Source of the DNA: JAGQRJ01 sp041402045
GTDB taxonomy: Bacteria > Planctomycetota > J058
Assembly: GCA_041402045.1 (NCBI GenBank)
Contig: JAWKSZ010000058.1
Coordinates: forward strand, 1-54,000
DNA length: 54,000 nucleotides
Direction: 5' to 3'
Below, in pieces: positions 1 through 7,425 of this stretch. The number at the start of each line of letters is the position of its first letter. Position 1 is the stretch's first letter. The notes below the pieces were generated by a model. That model was not told the DNA's origin, did not search any database, and worked only from the letters and a program-made list of their open reading frames with translations. The position numbers and the translations under genes are program-made.

Positions 1-639
1 ACCGAGCGCGCGGCCACCCACCAGGTGCGCCTGCTCGAGGGCGAGGTCGCCCGGCTGAAGGGGATCCTGGCCGAGGACGGGGTCGCGAGTCAGGTGCTCG
101 AGCAGAGCACCGACGTCGACCGGATCCCGGCCCAGGCGGTGAACCTGCAGAGCATGAGCCAGCTCCGCCAGCGCCTGGCGCTGAACCGCGGCGAGCGCGA
201 CGGCGTCCGGGTCGGGCTCCCGGTGCTCAGCGGCGACGCCCTAGTCGGCCGGGTGGCCCAGGTCGGCGAGACGAGCTGCGAGGTGTCCCTGGTCACCGAC
301 CCCGGGTTCGCGGTGCGGGCCGAGGTGTGCCGCTCCGACGGCGAGCTGATCCAGGGCATGCTCCGCGGGAGCGAGGAGCAGACCCTGGTGTTCGTCCCCG
401 CCCTGGACGACCCCCAGGACCCGGTGCCGCTGCTCCACCCCCGGGAGGCCGTGCTCTGCTCGCGGCAGTCGCTGCTGTGCGGCGTCCCCGCGCTGATCGG
501 GGTGATCGAGGCCGTGGAGCGCGAGCCGGGGACGACCCTGCCCCAGGCCCGGGTCGTGCCCGCCTGCGACCTGGCCCAGCTCGAGGGGCTCACGATCGTG
601 CGCGCGCGCACGACCCGCACGCTGGAGGGCAAGCGGTGA
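1..639 (+). CDS. mreC: Rod shape-determining protein MreC (5' partial)
   Basis: C-terminal part of MreC, the periplasmic scaffold of the elongasome that links MreB/MreD to the PBP2-RodA synthase. The frame is open from base 1, so the start and the membrane anchor lie outside the window. The visible part begins in the coiled-coil region and continues into the beta-rich core, with the family-typical stretches LNRGERDGVRVGLPV and GDALVGRV. The TGA stop overlaps the GTG start of mreD (GTGA), and mrdA and rodA follow with the same coupling, which is the classical mreCD-mrdA-rodA order. The order supports the assignment as strongly as the sequence does. Confidence 0.9.
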   Translation, partial: TERAATHQVRLLEGEVARLKGILAEDGVASQVLEQSTDVDRIPAQAVNLQSMSQLRQRLALNRGERDGVRVGLPVLSGDALVGRVAQVGETSCEVSLVTDPGFAVRAEVCRSDGELIQGMLRGSEEQTLVFVPALDDPQDPVPLLHPREAVLCSRQSLLCGVPALIGVIEAVEREPGTTLPQARVVPACDLAQLEGLTIVRARTTRTLEGKR

Positions 640-1241
640 GCGTGCTCGGCGGGGTCAGCCGACGCAAGACGCGCGGCTTCAAGGTCAGCGCGCGCGGCTC
701 CCGTGCGGGCTCGCGCGGCGGCTCCCGCGGCGAGCGCCGCCCGACCCCCTCGACCCAGTTCGTGGCGCAGGTCGTACTCCTCACCGCCCCGGTGTGGGTC
801 GTCGCCTTGAGCAGCGTGGTCGGCGACCTGGTGCGGGTGCCCCTGGGCCCGGACCTGGTGCTGGCCGCTGCCGCCGCAGCCGCCTGGACCCAGCCCCGCC
901 GCGGCGCGGTCCTGTTCGCCCTGGCGGCGGGGATCCTGATCGACACCCTGAGCGGGACGCCCTTCGGCTGGGTCCCCGCGCGCCTCGCGATCCTGACCGC
1001 GCTGTTCGCCAGCCTGCGCGATGCGGTCGCGGCCCCGCCGGTCGGGTTCATGGTGGTCTACCTCTACGCGCTCGCGGACCGCCTGCTCGAGGCCGGCGCC
1101 CTCGCGGTGTGTCAGGGCCTCGACCCCCAGCCCTTCGTGCCCCGCGCGCTCCTGGTCGCGTTGGCGACCGCCGCGGTCGGGCCGCTGGCGCTGAGCGTCT
1201 CGAGCTTCCTCCAGCGCGAGGCCGGAGGCAGCCAGCCGTGA
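636..1241 (+). CDS. mreD: Rod shape-determining protein MreD
   Basis: Multi-spanning inner-membrane partner of MreC, 201 aa. The GTG start overlaps the mreC stop. An Arg/Ser-rich cytoplasmic tail of about 45 residues (unusually long for MreD) precedes several hydrophobic segments, including one around VVLLTAPVWVVALSSVVGDL and an Ala-rich one. MreD is poorly conserved in sequence; the call rests on hydropathy, length and position between mreC and the PBP2 gene. The C-terminus overlaps the next GTG start, so translation is probably coupled through the operon. Confidence 0.85.
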   Translation: MSVLGGVSRRKTRGFKVSARGSRAGSRGGSRGERRPTPSTQFVAQVVLLTAPVWVVALSSVVGDLVRVPLGPDLVLAAAAAAAWTQPRRGAVLFALAAGILIDTLSGTPFGWVPARLAILTALFASLRDAVAAPPVGFMVVYLYALADRLLEAGALAVCQGLDPQPFVPRALLVALATAAVGPLALSVSSFLQREAGGSQP

Positions 1242-3475
1242 GCGCGCGCCGGATCCGGTTCCTGGTCACCCTCGCGCTGCTCCTGCTCGCCGCGCTCAGC
1301 GTGCGGCTCTACCACCTGACGGTCATGCGCCACGGCGAGCTGCGGGAGAAGGCCGAGAAGCGCCGGCGCCGAGCCCACGTGCGCGAGGCGCGCCGCGGCA
1401 AGATCCTGTGCCGCGACGGGGTCACCGCCCTCGCCCTCGACCGCCCCGTCGACGACGTGATCCTCGACCTGACCGAGGTCGATCCGTCGCTCTCGCTGGT
1501 GACCCCGCTCAGCTACGCGCTCCAGGTCGAGCGCGCCGACGCCCTCGCGCTCCTGCGCGCGGCGCGGCGCGAGCTCGCCGCCAGCGGCGCCGAGGAGCTG
1601 CACCTGGCGGACCTCCCCCTCGAGCGCAAGCGTCACGCGCAACGCCTGGCTCAGCGCAGCGAGGCCTTGCGCTGCGAGCTCGGGCCCCAGCGGATCGAGC
1701 TCTACCTCGGCCCCGGCGCGTTCGAGGTCCGCGACGAGGCCTGCGCCCGACTGGCCCCGCTCCTCGGGCGCAGCAAGGCCCAGCTCGAGGCCGAGCTCGA
1801 CGCCGCGGTCGACCGGATCCACGAGAACGAGAGGCGCGACGAGCGGATCGCCATGTGGCGCACGCCCCACGTGCTCCAGGCCGCGGCGTCCTTCGACGTG
1901 GTGGCCCGGGTCATGGAGCGCGCGTTCGAGATCCCCGGCGTCGCGATCCGCCGGCGCTACGCGCGCTTCTATCCGCACCCTGACGTGGCGCCGCACCTGA
2001 TCGGCTACCTCGGGCTCCCGACCCCGGCGGAGCAGGTCAAGGACGCCGCGCGCCTGCTCGACGGTGACCGCGACGCCCTGGGCTTGCTCCTCGGCGAGCG
2101 GGTCACGATCGAGCACGACTTCCGCCTGCGCGACGAGCCCTACGGCCGACGCGGGGTCGAGGCCCTGCGCGACCGCGACCTGCGCGGGACCCCCGGGATC
2201 GAGGTCGTGGTCCGCGACGCGCGCAACAAGGTGCGCGAAGTGCTGCTCGACCTCGAGCCCCGGGACGGGCGCGACCTGGTGCTGACCCTGGACCTGCACC
2301 TGCAGCGCGCGACCCAGGCCGCCTTGCAGGCGGCGATCGAGGCCGAGGGCACCGAGACCGCCGGCGCCGCCGGGGTCGTGATCGACCTCGCCGACGGCGG
2401 GATCCTGGCCCTGGCCAGCTACCCCGGGTTCGACCTCAACCGCTTCCGCGAGCCCGAGCTCTACCGCGCCCTGCGCGAGGACCCGCGCAAGCCGTTCCTG
2501 CACCGCGCGACCCTGGGCTTCGCCCCGGGCTCGACCTGGAAGATCCTGAACGCGTTCGCGCTCCACGACCGCGCCGCGGGCGGGCTCTCCCCCTCCTGGA
2601 CCGCCGAGTGCACCGGGCGCATGCCCGACCACCAGCGCTTCAAGTGCGACGGCTACCACGCGCGCACCGACCTGGTCGAGGCGATCGAGCGCAGCTGCAA
2701 CGTCTACTTCTTCAAGGCCGCCGACGAAGTCGGGCTCGAGAACCAGAAGCGCTGGGCCGACCTCCTCGGCCTCGGCCGCCCCCAGGTCCCGGGCCTCGGC
2801 GACAGCGGCGGGTTCGTCCCCGGCCCGGGCTACAAGGGCGAGCGCTACGCGCAGTTCCTGGCGGCGATCGAGCACTGGGAGCAGCGGATCGCGGGGCTCG
2901 AGGCCCAGGCCGAGCCCGACGCCAAGGCGTTGGCCGACGCCAAGCGCCGCCTGGAGCACAACCAATACTGGGCCTCGCGCTGGTCGAAGGATCAGCACGA
3001 GAGCAAGTTCGACGTGCGCAACCTGGTGATCGGCCAGGGCGACGTGCAGGTCTCACCGATCCAGGTCGCGCAGATCGCGGCCTTGGTCGCGACCGAGGGC
3101 ACCGTGCCCACGCCGCGGATCTACCAGGACACCCCGGTCGAGTTCCGTCAGGTCGACCTCGACCGCGCGGTGCTGGCCAAGGTCAAGCAGGGCATGCGCC
3201 AGGTCGTGACCCAGGGCACTGCCTCCAAGCGCTCGATCGGGCTCTACCGCCTGGACGTCGCGGGCAAGACCGGGACCGCCGAGCGCGGCAGCGACCCCGA
3301 GACCGGCGAGAAGCGGCCCTACGTGGCCTGGTTCATGGGCTACTACCCGGCTCAGCGCCCGGAGATCGCCTTCGCCTTCGTGGTCGACTCGACCCGGGGC
3401 CACGGCGGCGGGGTGTGCGGGCCGATCGCGCGCCAGGTGCTCGAGGCCTACCGCGGCGAAGAGGGGATCAAGTGA
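1238..3475 (+). CDS. mrdA: Penicillin-binding protein 2 (peptidoglycan D,D-transpeptidase)
   Basis: Class B PBP that cross-links lateral-wall peptidoglycan with RodA. The 745-aa product starts at GTG overlapping mreD. One N-terminal membrane segment (about residues 7-24) anchors a periplasmic dimerisation region and a transpeptidase domain. All three active-site motifs are visible: S432-T-W-K435 (nucleophile Ser432), S486-C-N488, and K677-T-G. It is longer than E. coli PBP2 (633 aa); part of the excess is a charged Glu/Ala/Lys-rich insertion after the SCN motif (around residues 545-590). A GTG start for rodA overlaps its stop. Intact motifs imply a functional peptidoglycan machine. Confidence 0.95.
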   Translation: MSARRIRFLVTLALLLLAALSVRLYHLTVMRHGELREKAEKRRRRAHVREARRGKILCRDGVTALALDRPVDDVILDLTEVDPSLSLVTPLSYALQVERADALALLRAARRELAASGAEELHLADLPLERKRHAQRLAQRSEALRCELGPQRIELYLGPGAFEVRDEACARLAPLLGRSKAQLEAELDAAVDRIHENERRDERIAMWRTPHVLQAAASFDVVARVMERAFEIPGVAIRRRYARFYPHPDVAPHLIGYLGLPTPAEQVKDAARLLDGDRDALGLLLGERVTIEHDFRLRDEPYGRRGVEALRDRDLRGTPGIEVVVRDARNKVREVLLDLEPRDGRDLVLTLDLHLQRATQAALQAAIEAEGTETAGAAGVVIDLADGGILALASYPGFDLNRFREPELYRALREDPRKPFLHRATLGFAPGSTWKILNAFALHDRAAGGLSPSWTAECTGRMPDHQRFKCDGYHARTDLVEAIERSCNVYFFKAADEVGLENQKRWADLLGLGRPQVPGLGDSGGFVPGPGYKGERYAQFLAAIEHWEQRIAGLEAQAEPDAKALADAKRRLEHNQYWASRWSKDQHESKFDVRNLVIGQGDVQVSPIQVAQIAALVATEGTVPTPRIYQDTPVEFRQVDLDRAVLAKVKQGMRQVVTQGTASKRSIGLYRLDVAGKTGTAERGSDPETGEKRPYVAWFMGYYPAQRPEIAFAFVVDSTRGHGGGVCGPIARQVLEAYRGEEGIK

Positions 3476-4608
3476 GCAACAGGGCGCAGGTGGTCTTGGC
3501 GCGGGAGGCCTCGCGCTTCCCGGGGACGCTGCTGGGGGTGTGTCTGCTCCTGCTCGCGATCTCGGTGATCGTGCTCAAGAGCGCGAGCCTGCGCCCCGAC
3601 GGCAGCCTGAACCCCTACATGCAGCGCCAGCTGATCTGGGCCAGCCTCGGGCTCGCGGTGTTCTTCGGCGCGTCCTTGATCCCCTACCCCAAGCTCGGGC
3701 GCCGGGCCTGGATCGTGTACCTCCTGGGGCTCGCGTCCCTGGGCGCGGTGTTGCTCCTGGGGACCAAGGTCAACGGCTCGCGACGCTGGTTCGACCTGGG
3801 GGTGGTCCGGATCCAGCCCAGCGAGGTCATGAAGTACGTGCTCGTGATCACCCTGGCCCACGTGGTCGCGCGACGGGGCGAGGAGATCAAGACCTGGGGC
3901 GGGCTGTGCGAGGCGGGGGTGATCTCGGCGATCCCGTTCTGCTTCGTCATGCTCCAGCCGGACTTGGGGACGTCCTTGACCTTCCTCCCGATCGCGGGGG
4001 CGATCGTGTTCGCCGCCGGCGCGCGACTCCTGCACCTGGGGATCCTCGCCGGCTGCGCGCTCGCGAGCCTGCCCTTCGCCTGGATCTTCGTGTTCAAGGA
4101 CTATCAGAAGGACCGCGTGCTCTCGTTCCTGACCCCCACCGGTGAGCGCGCGCTCGAGGGGGCCTACCAGACCAACCAGAGCATGATCGCGATCGGCAAC
4201 GGCGGGCTCTGGGGCCGCGGCTACATGCACGGGACCCAGGGGCCCCTGGGCTTCCTCCCCGAGCGGCACACCGACTTCGTGTTCGGCGTGATCGGCGAGG
4301 ACTTCGGGCTCGTCGGCGCGGCGGCCCTGCTCGGGCTCTACGGCTACTTGATCTGCGTGCTGGGCCAGATCGCCCAGCGCACCCGCGACCCCGAGGGCCG
4401 GCTCCTGGTGGTGGGGGTGACCGCGATCCTCGCCACCCAGCTCGCGGTGAACGTGGGCATGGCCATGGGCCTGACCCCGGTCACCGGCCTGACCCTGCCC
4501 CTGATCTCCTACGGCGGGTCCTCGCTCGTCGCCGCCATGTGCGGGTTCGGGCTCGCGGCCTCGGTGGCCCGACACCGGGTGCGCATGTTCGTGCCCAACG
4601 CCGAGTAG
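3472..4608 (+). CDS. rodA: Rod shape-determining protein RodA (SEDS glycosyltransferase)
   Basis: SEDS-family peptidoglycan polymerase, 378 aa with about ten hydrophobic spans, the partner of PBP2 encoded just upstream (GTGA overlap). Family landmarks include NGSRRWFDLG followed by QPSEVMK, the HTDFVFGVIGEDFG block containing the conserved acidic residues of the SEDS active region, and the C-terminal GLTLPLISYGGSS motif. The gene ends 3 bp from the convergent lipoprotein gene. FtsW is the only realistic alternative; pairing with mreCD and a PBP2 argues for RodA. Confidence 0.95.
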   Translation: MSNRAQVVLAREASRFPGTLLGVCLLLLAISVIVLKSASLRPDGSLNPYMQRQLIWASLGLAVFFGASLIPYPKLGRRAWIVYLLGLASLGAVLLLGTKVNGSRRWFDLGVVRIQPSEVMKYVLVITLAHVVARRGEEIKTWGGLCEAGVISAIPFCFVMLQPDLGTSLTFLPIAGAIVFAAGARLLHLGILAGCALASLPFAWIFVFKDYQKDRVLSFLTPTGERALEGAYQTNQSMIAIGNGGLWGRGYMHGTQGPLGFLPERHTDFVFGVIGEDFGLVGAAALLGLYGYLICVLGQIAQRTRDPEGRLLVVGVTAILATQLAVNVGMAMGLTPVTGLTLPLISYGGSSLVAAMCGFGLAASVARHRVRMFVPNAE

Positions 4609-4611
4609 GCC

Positions 4612-5181
4612 TCAGCGCAGGAGGTCCAGCGGCGCGCCGTCCTCGCTCCAGAGGACCGCCGTATACCCGACCTCGGCGTAGAGGCGCTCTGTGAGCCCTC
4701 GCGGGTTCTCCGCCGGGGAGTCCTCGGCGACCTGGGTGACCCACACCATGCGCGCGCCGCGCTCGCCCCGGACCCGGAGCACGAACCGCTCGGGCCCGTG
4801 GTGTCTGCCCAGGACCTCGACCTCGACGTCGCGGCCGCAGGCCGCGACGACGGCCGGGTGCCGCGCCAGCTCGGCGTGCTCGAACGCGCGCTCGCCGTAG
4901 GGCCGCGCCAAGCGGCGCGCGAGGGCCAGGTGCCGCAGGCCCGCGAGGGGCGTGAGCACCGTGTCGAGGGTCAGGGAGAGCGGCAGGTCCAAGAACCCCA
5001 GGAGGGCGCCGGGGAGGCTCAGCGCGCTCTCGTGCCCCTCGACCATGAGCGCGAGGTCGAAGCGGGTCGCGCCGAAGGGCACGCCGCGGCTGGCGAACGC
5101 GGGGCTCGTGATCAGCGCGCAGCCTCCGAGCGGGAGTCCGAGCAGGGCGCCCAGCAGGCACCGGATCCATGGAGCGCGCAC
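4612..5181 (-). CDS. YceK/YidQ-like lipoprotein
   Basis: Predicted 189-aa lipoprotein. The chosen GTG start at 5181 sits 3 nt after a GGGGGAG Shine-Dalgarno sequence and gives a short signal peptide ending in the lipobox LGGC. A longer frame is open upstream to 5232 but would bury the signal peptide. After the Cys, the motif GATRFDLALM and, later, FLDLPLSLTLDTVLTPL resemble the D-x-P-x-S-x-x-x-D-T signature of the YceK/YidQ lipoprotein family, whose function is unknown. Convergent with rodA. Family membership is by motif only. Confidence 0.65.
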   Translation of the reverse strand: MRAPWIRCLLGALLGLPLGGCALITSPAFASRGVPFGATRFDLALMVEGHESALSLPGALLGFLDLPLSLTLDTVLTPLAGLRHLALARRLARPYGERAFEHAELARHPAVVAACGRDVEVEVLGRHHGPERFVLRVRGERGARMVWVTQVAEDSPAENPRGLTERLYAEVGYTAVLWSEDGAPLDLLR

Positions 5182-5265
5182 GGGCTCCCCCCTTCCCGAG
5201 CGGCTCGTTGCACTCGCAGTGCCAAGGCGCAACTCGTTTGCCGAGTGGGCGTGGAACGGGGCGTC

Positions 5266-5279
5266 GGTGAAGCTTCACC
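5266..5279. promoter_or_regulatory. 14-bp perfect palindrome (candidate operator)
   Basis: GGTGAAGCTTCACC, a perfect palindrome in the 186-bp gap between the divergent lipoprotein and membrane-protein genes. Its position suits a dimeric regulator acting on either gene. No regulator gene is adjacent, so this is inference from symmetry and location. Confidence 0.35.
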
Positions 5280-5367
5280 GGACGCACGTCAACGGGGCGC
5301 GGAGCGTTGGAGGTCGAGCGCGTCGCTCCTTGCGGCTACCCTGGGGACGGCGGACGAAAGGACGAAG

Positions 5368-5892
5368 GTGGTAGACCGCAGGACCACGGCGCGCTTGATC
5401 CTCCAGAGCCCGAAGACGGCGGCGGACGGGGTCGTGACCGCGCGCACCCGGCTCAACACCCTCGTGCGTCCGGTGGCCCGGGTCACCGGCTGGATCGGGA
5501 TCGGGCTGCTCGTCCTCGTGCTCGCGCTCAAGGCGATCCCCAGCGACCACTGGCCGCGGCCCCTCGACGGCGACCACTGGCCGTTCTACTTCGGGGCCTC
5601 TCTGGCGCTGGCGAGCCTCCTGGGCTGGACGTTCATGCTCCAGGGCCTGATCGCGCTGCGCGAGCGGACTGGGTGGACGATCAGCGGCTGGCTGTTCGTG
5701 TTCCTCCCGGTGGTGTGCGCCTTGACCACCGCCTCCCACGCCCACGGCTGGGTCGACTGGGACGAGGACCGCTGGGGCCTGCTCCTCGGCTTCGCGCGCT
5801 GGTACCCCCCGGGGGTGGTGGCCACCTGCCTGTTCGCGTTCTGGTGCCTCTTCCGTAGTACCCCAGGGTGGTGGCCAGCCTGCTTGCGCTAA
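5368..5892 (+). CDS. Small multi-pass membrane protein of unknown function
   Basis: A 174-aa protein with four clear hydrophobic segments (around WIGIGLLVLVLALKAI, ASLALASLLGWTFMLQGLIA, WLFVFLPVVCALTTA, and GVVATCLFAFWCLF). I do not recognise a family. The GTG start at 5368 is preceded by AAAGGA about 6 nt upstream; a GTG at 5434 is a possible later start. The charged N-terminus (about 45 residues) is probably cytoplasmic. The TAA stop lies at the edge of a large hairpin, so the last dozen residues could be altered by insertion of that element. Confidence 0.55.
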   Translation: MVDRRTTARLILQSPKTAADGVVTARTRLNTLVRPVARVTGWIGIGLLVLVLALKAIPSDHWPRPLDGDHWPFYFGASLALASLLGWTFMLQGLIALRERTGWTISGWLFVFLPVVCALTTASHAHGWVDWDEDRWGLLLGFARWYPPGVVATCLFAFWCLFRSTPGWWPACLR

Positions 5893-5985
5893 ACCAGAGT
5901 TCACGATTCTGAGCGGGCGAGAGTGGCTCCCATGTCGTCAGCGATCCGGCGCTCGCTCGCCCGCTCAGGATCGTGACTCTGGTTT
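5891..5985. repeat. Large imperfect hairpin 1
   Basis: Left arm 5891-5921 and right arm 5956-5985 pair over about 30 bp with one mismatch and one unpaired T at about 5900-5901; the loop is 34 nt. It starts right at the TAA stop of the upstream gene and lies between convergent genes. There is no T-run, so it is not a canonical intrinsic terminator, although a bidirectional transcription stop is plausible. Confidence 0.75.
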
Positions 5986-6070
5986 CTAGTAGAGGCTTCG
6001 CTTGGTCGTGACGTGTCCTGCAGTGCCGAGTCTCCCGAACGCTACCGCCCAGGCAGAGCTTCCAGTAGCT

Positions 6071-6147
6071 AAGCGGAAGGCGCGATTCGGTGGGAGGTCA
6101 GCACGTGGACTCAGTGCTGACCACTCAGAATCGCGCACTTCCGTTTA
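6071..6147. repeat. Large imperfect hairpin 2
   Basis: Left arm 6071-6104 and right arm 6114-6146. Perfect blocks are GGTCAGCAC/GTGCTGACC (9 bp) and CGCGATTC/GAATCGCG (8 bp), with GGAAG/CTTCC beyond; an unpaired base and a short asymmetric bulge interrupt the stem. The word CGATTCTGAG of hairpin 1 recurs (on the opposite strand) in the right arm of this one, suggesting related elements. The 85 nt between the hairpins contain nothing I recognise. Confidence 0.7.
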
Positions 6148-6150
6148 GTA

Positions 6151-7329
6151 CTAGCGCGGCGCGAGGGGGTGGTCGCGCAGCGCGGCGGCGAGGCGCTCGG
6201 CCAGGAGTCGATTGCCGGCGTCGTTCAGGTGGCAGGGGTCCTCGAACACGGGGCCCGGCGGCTGACCCAGCCCGGCGCTGAGGTCGACCCAGCGCAGCTC
6301 GGCGTCTGAGAGCGCACCGCGCCAGCGGGCGACGGCGTCGCGGAGGTAGGCCTGGAACTCGGGCCCGCGCTCGCCCCAGCGCGCATAGAAGCGCTCGAGG
6401 GCGGCGCGCTCTGCGGCGGGGCGCGTCGCCGCGTCGTGGCAGGCGTAGAGGGGCTGGAGGGCCAGCACGAAGCGACCCTGGCACAGCGCGTCCAGGCGGC
6501 GCGCGAGGCGCAGGTAGCGGGCCTCGACCTCGTCGGGCTCGACGGCCTCGAGCCCGCCCGAGACTCGACTCAGCCCGCGCGCGACCCGGCGCCCGAGCGC
6601 CGTGGCGCGCAGCAGCGCGGGGCCCAGGGCGTAGGCCTGGGCGAGCTGCTGTTCGAGCTGGGTGAAGATCTGCGAGCCGCCGCTGGCCAGGCCGAAGGCC
6701 TCGTAGAGGTCGTTGTAGCCGCTGAGGCTGACCACGAGGTCGGGCTCGTAGTCGAGCCCTCGCAGGGCGACCAACGCCAGCTCGTCGGCGAGGCGGTAGG
6801 AGGGGACGCCGGCGTTCACGACCTCGACCGGGGTGCCCCAGCCCTCGCTCAACAGGCGCGCGAGGTGGGGCGCGACGCACTCGGCGTCGGCGCTCGCCCC
6901 CCAGCCGAAGGCGGTCGAGCCGCCGGTGAGCAGGATCCGGTAGCCCGGCTCGGACGCGAGGGGCGGTCCGCGGAAGCCGTCGGCGTTGATCGAGATCCCC
7001 GGCGCCTCGTGGCCGGGGAGCGGGCGAAAGGTGAGCTCGGGGTCGAGCACGAGCTGGACCGTGCCCGGCTCGAGGGTCACCGGAGCGCCGCCGCGGGTCA
7101 CGACGCCGGTGTCGTAGTGGGTCTCGCTGCGCGCCGCGCGGCGCGAGGCGCGCCGCCACTCCGAGATCCGCGCGACCCCCTCGCTGCACAGGAGCACGAG
7201 GGCCACGAGCGCGGCGACGAAGGTCAGCTTGCGCTTGCGCGAGAGCCGGCGCCGCCGGCGCGGCGGGGACCCTGCGGCGGGGGTCCCGTCGTCCGGGGGC
7301 GCGGGGGCGGGGCTCGGCGCGTCGCTCAT
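6151..7329 (-). CDS. Membrane-anchored SGNH/GDSL-family hydrolase
   Basis: A 392-aa protein with a Pro/Arg-rich cytoplasmic N-terminus, one membrane segment (about residues 36-52, FVAALVALVLLCSEGVA) and an external SGNH domain. Block I is GGST with nucleophile Ser138; block II lies in VVNAGVPSY, block III is SGYNDLY, and block V is DPCHLNDAGN with the Asp/His pair. The substrate is unknown; such enzymes remove acyl or acetyl groups from lipids, glycans or peptidoglycan. Divergent from the kinase at 7426. A TAGACT box 7 nt before the ATG suggests a leaderless transcript. Confidence 0.85.
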   Translation of the reverse strand: MSDAPSPAPAPPDDGTPAAGSPPRRRRRLSRKRKLTFVAALVALVLLCSEGVARISEWRRASRRAARSETHYDTGVVTRGGAPVTLEPGTVQLVLDPELTFRPLPGHEAPGISINADGFRGPPLASEPGYRILLTGGSTAFGWGASADAECVAPHLARLLSEGWGTPVEVVNAGVPSYRLADELALVALRGLDYEPDLVVSLSGYNDLYEAFGLASGGSQIFTQLEQQLAQAYALGPALLRATALGRRVARGLSRVSGGLEAVEPDEVEARYLRLARRLDALCQGRFVLALQPLYACHDAATRPAAERAALERFYARWGERGPEFQAYLRDAVARWRGALSDAELRWVDLSAGLGQPPGPVFEDPCHLNDAGNRLLAERLAAALRDHPLAPR

Positions 7330-7335
7330 GCGCCA

Positions 7336-7341
7336 AGTCTA
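7336..7341 (-). promoter_or_regulatory. Candidate -10 box of the SGNH hydrolase gene
   Basis: TAGACT on the minus strand, six bases before the ATG at 7329, which would give an almost leaderless mRNA. No good -35 is visible at 17-18 bp. The same TAG-N-CT word precedes several other genes in the window. Confidence 0.3.
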
Positions 7342-7408
7342 CGGGGTGGGGCCGTCGCCTGGGCGAACGGCTCCCGGCCCGGCCGTCGCGCTCGCACCGG
7401 TCGCAGGC

Positions 7409-7422
7409 GGAGGCTAGCCTCC
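7409..7422. promoter_or_regulatory. 14-bp palindrome overlapping the start region of the kinase gene
   Basis: GGAGGCTAGCCTCC, perfectly palindromic, ends 3 nt before the GTG start at 7426. It contains both a GGAGG Shine-Dalgarno-like word and a TAGCCT -10-like word. It could be an operator or an RNA hairpin hiding the ribosome site; only symmetry and position support this. Confidence 0.35.
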
Positions 7423-7425
7423 GGT

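Noticed and set aside
1112..2998. A minus-strand open frame of 628 codons across mrdA
   Set aside because: Antisense shadow of a gene with all three PBP motifs; biased composition and no recognisable domain.
5891..6147. Integron attC sites
   Set aside because: Extrahelical bases and the stop-adjacent position are suggestive, but the ends do not match GTTRRRY/RYYYAAC well, there is no integrase, and the two elements are too close to enclose a cassette. Kept only as one alternative in the finding.
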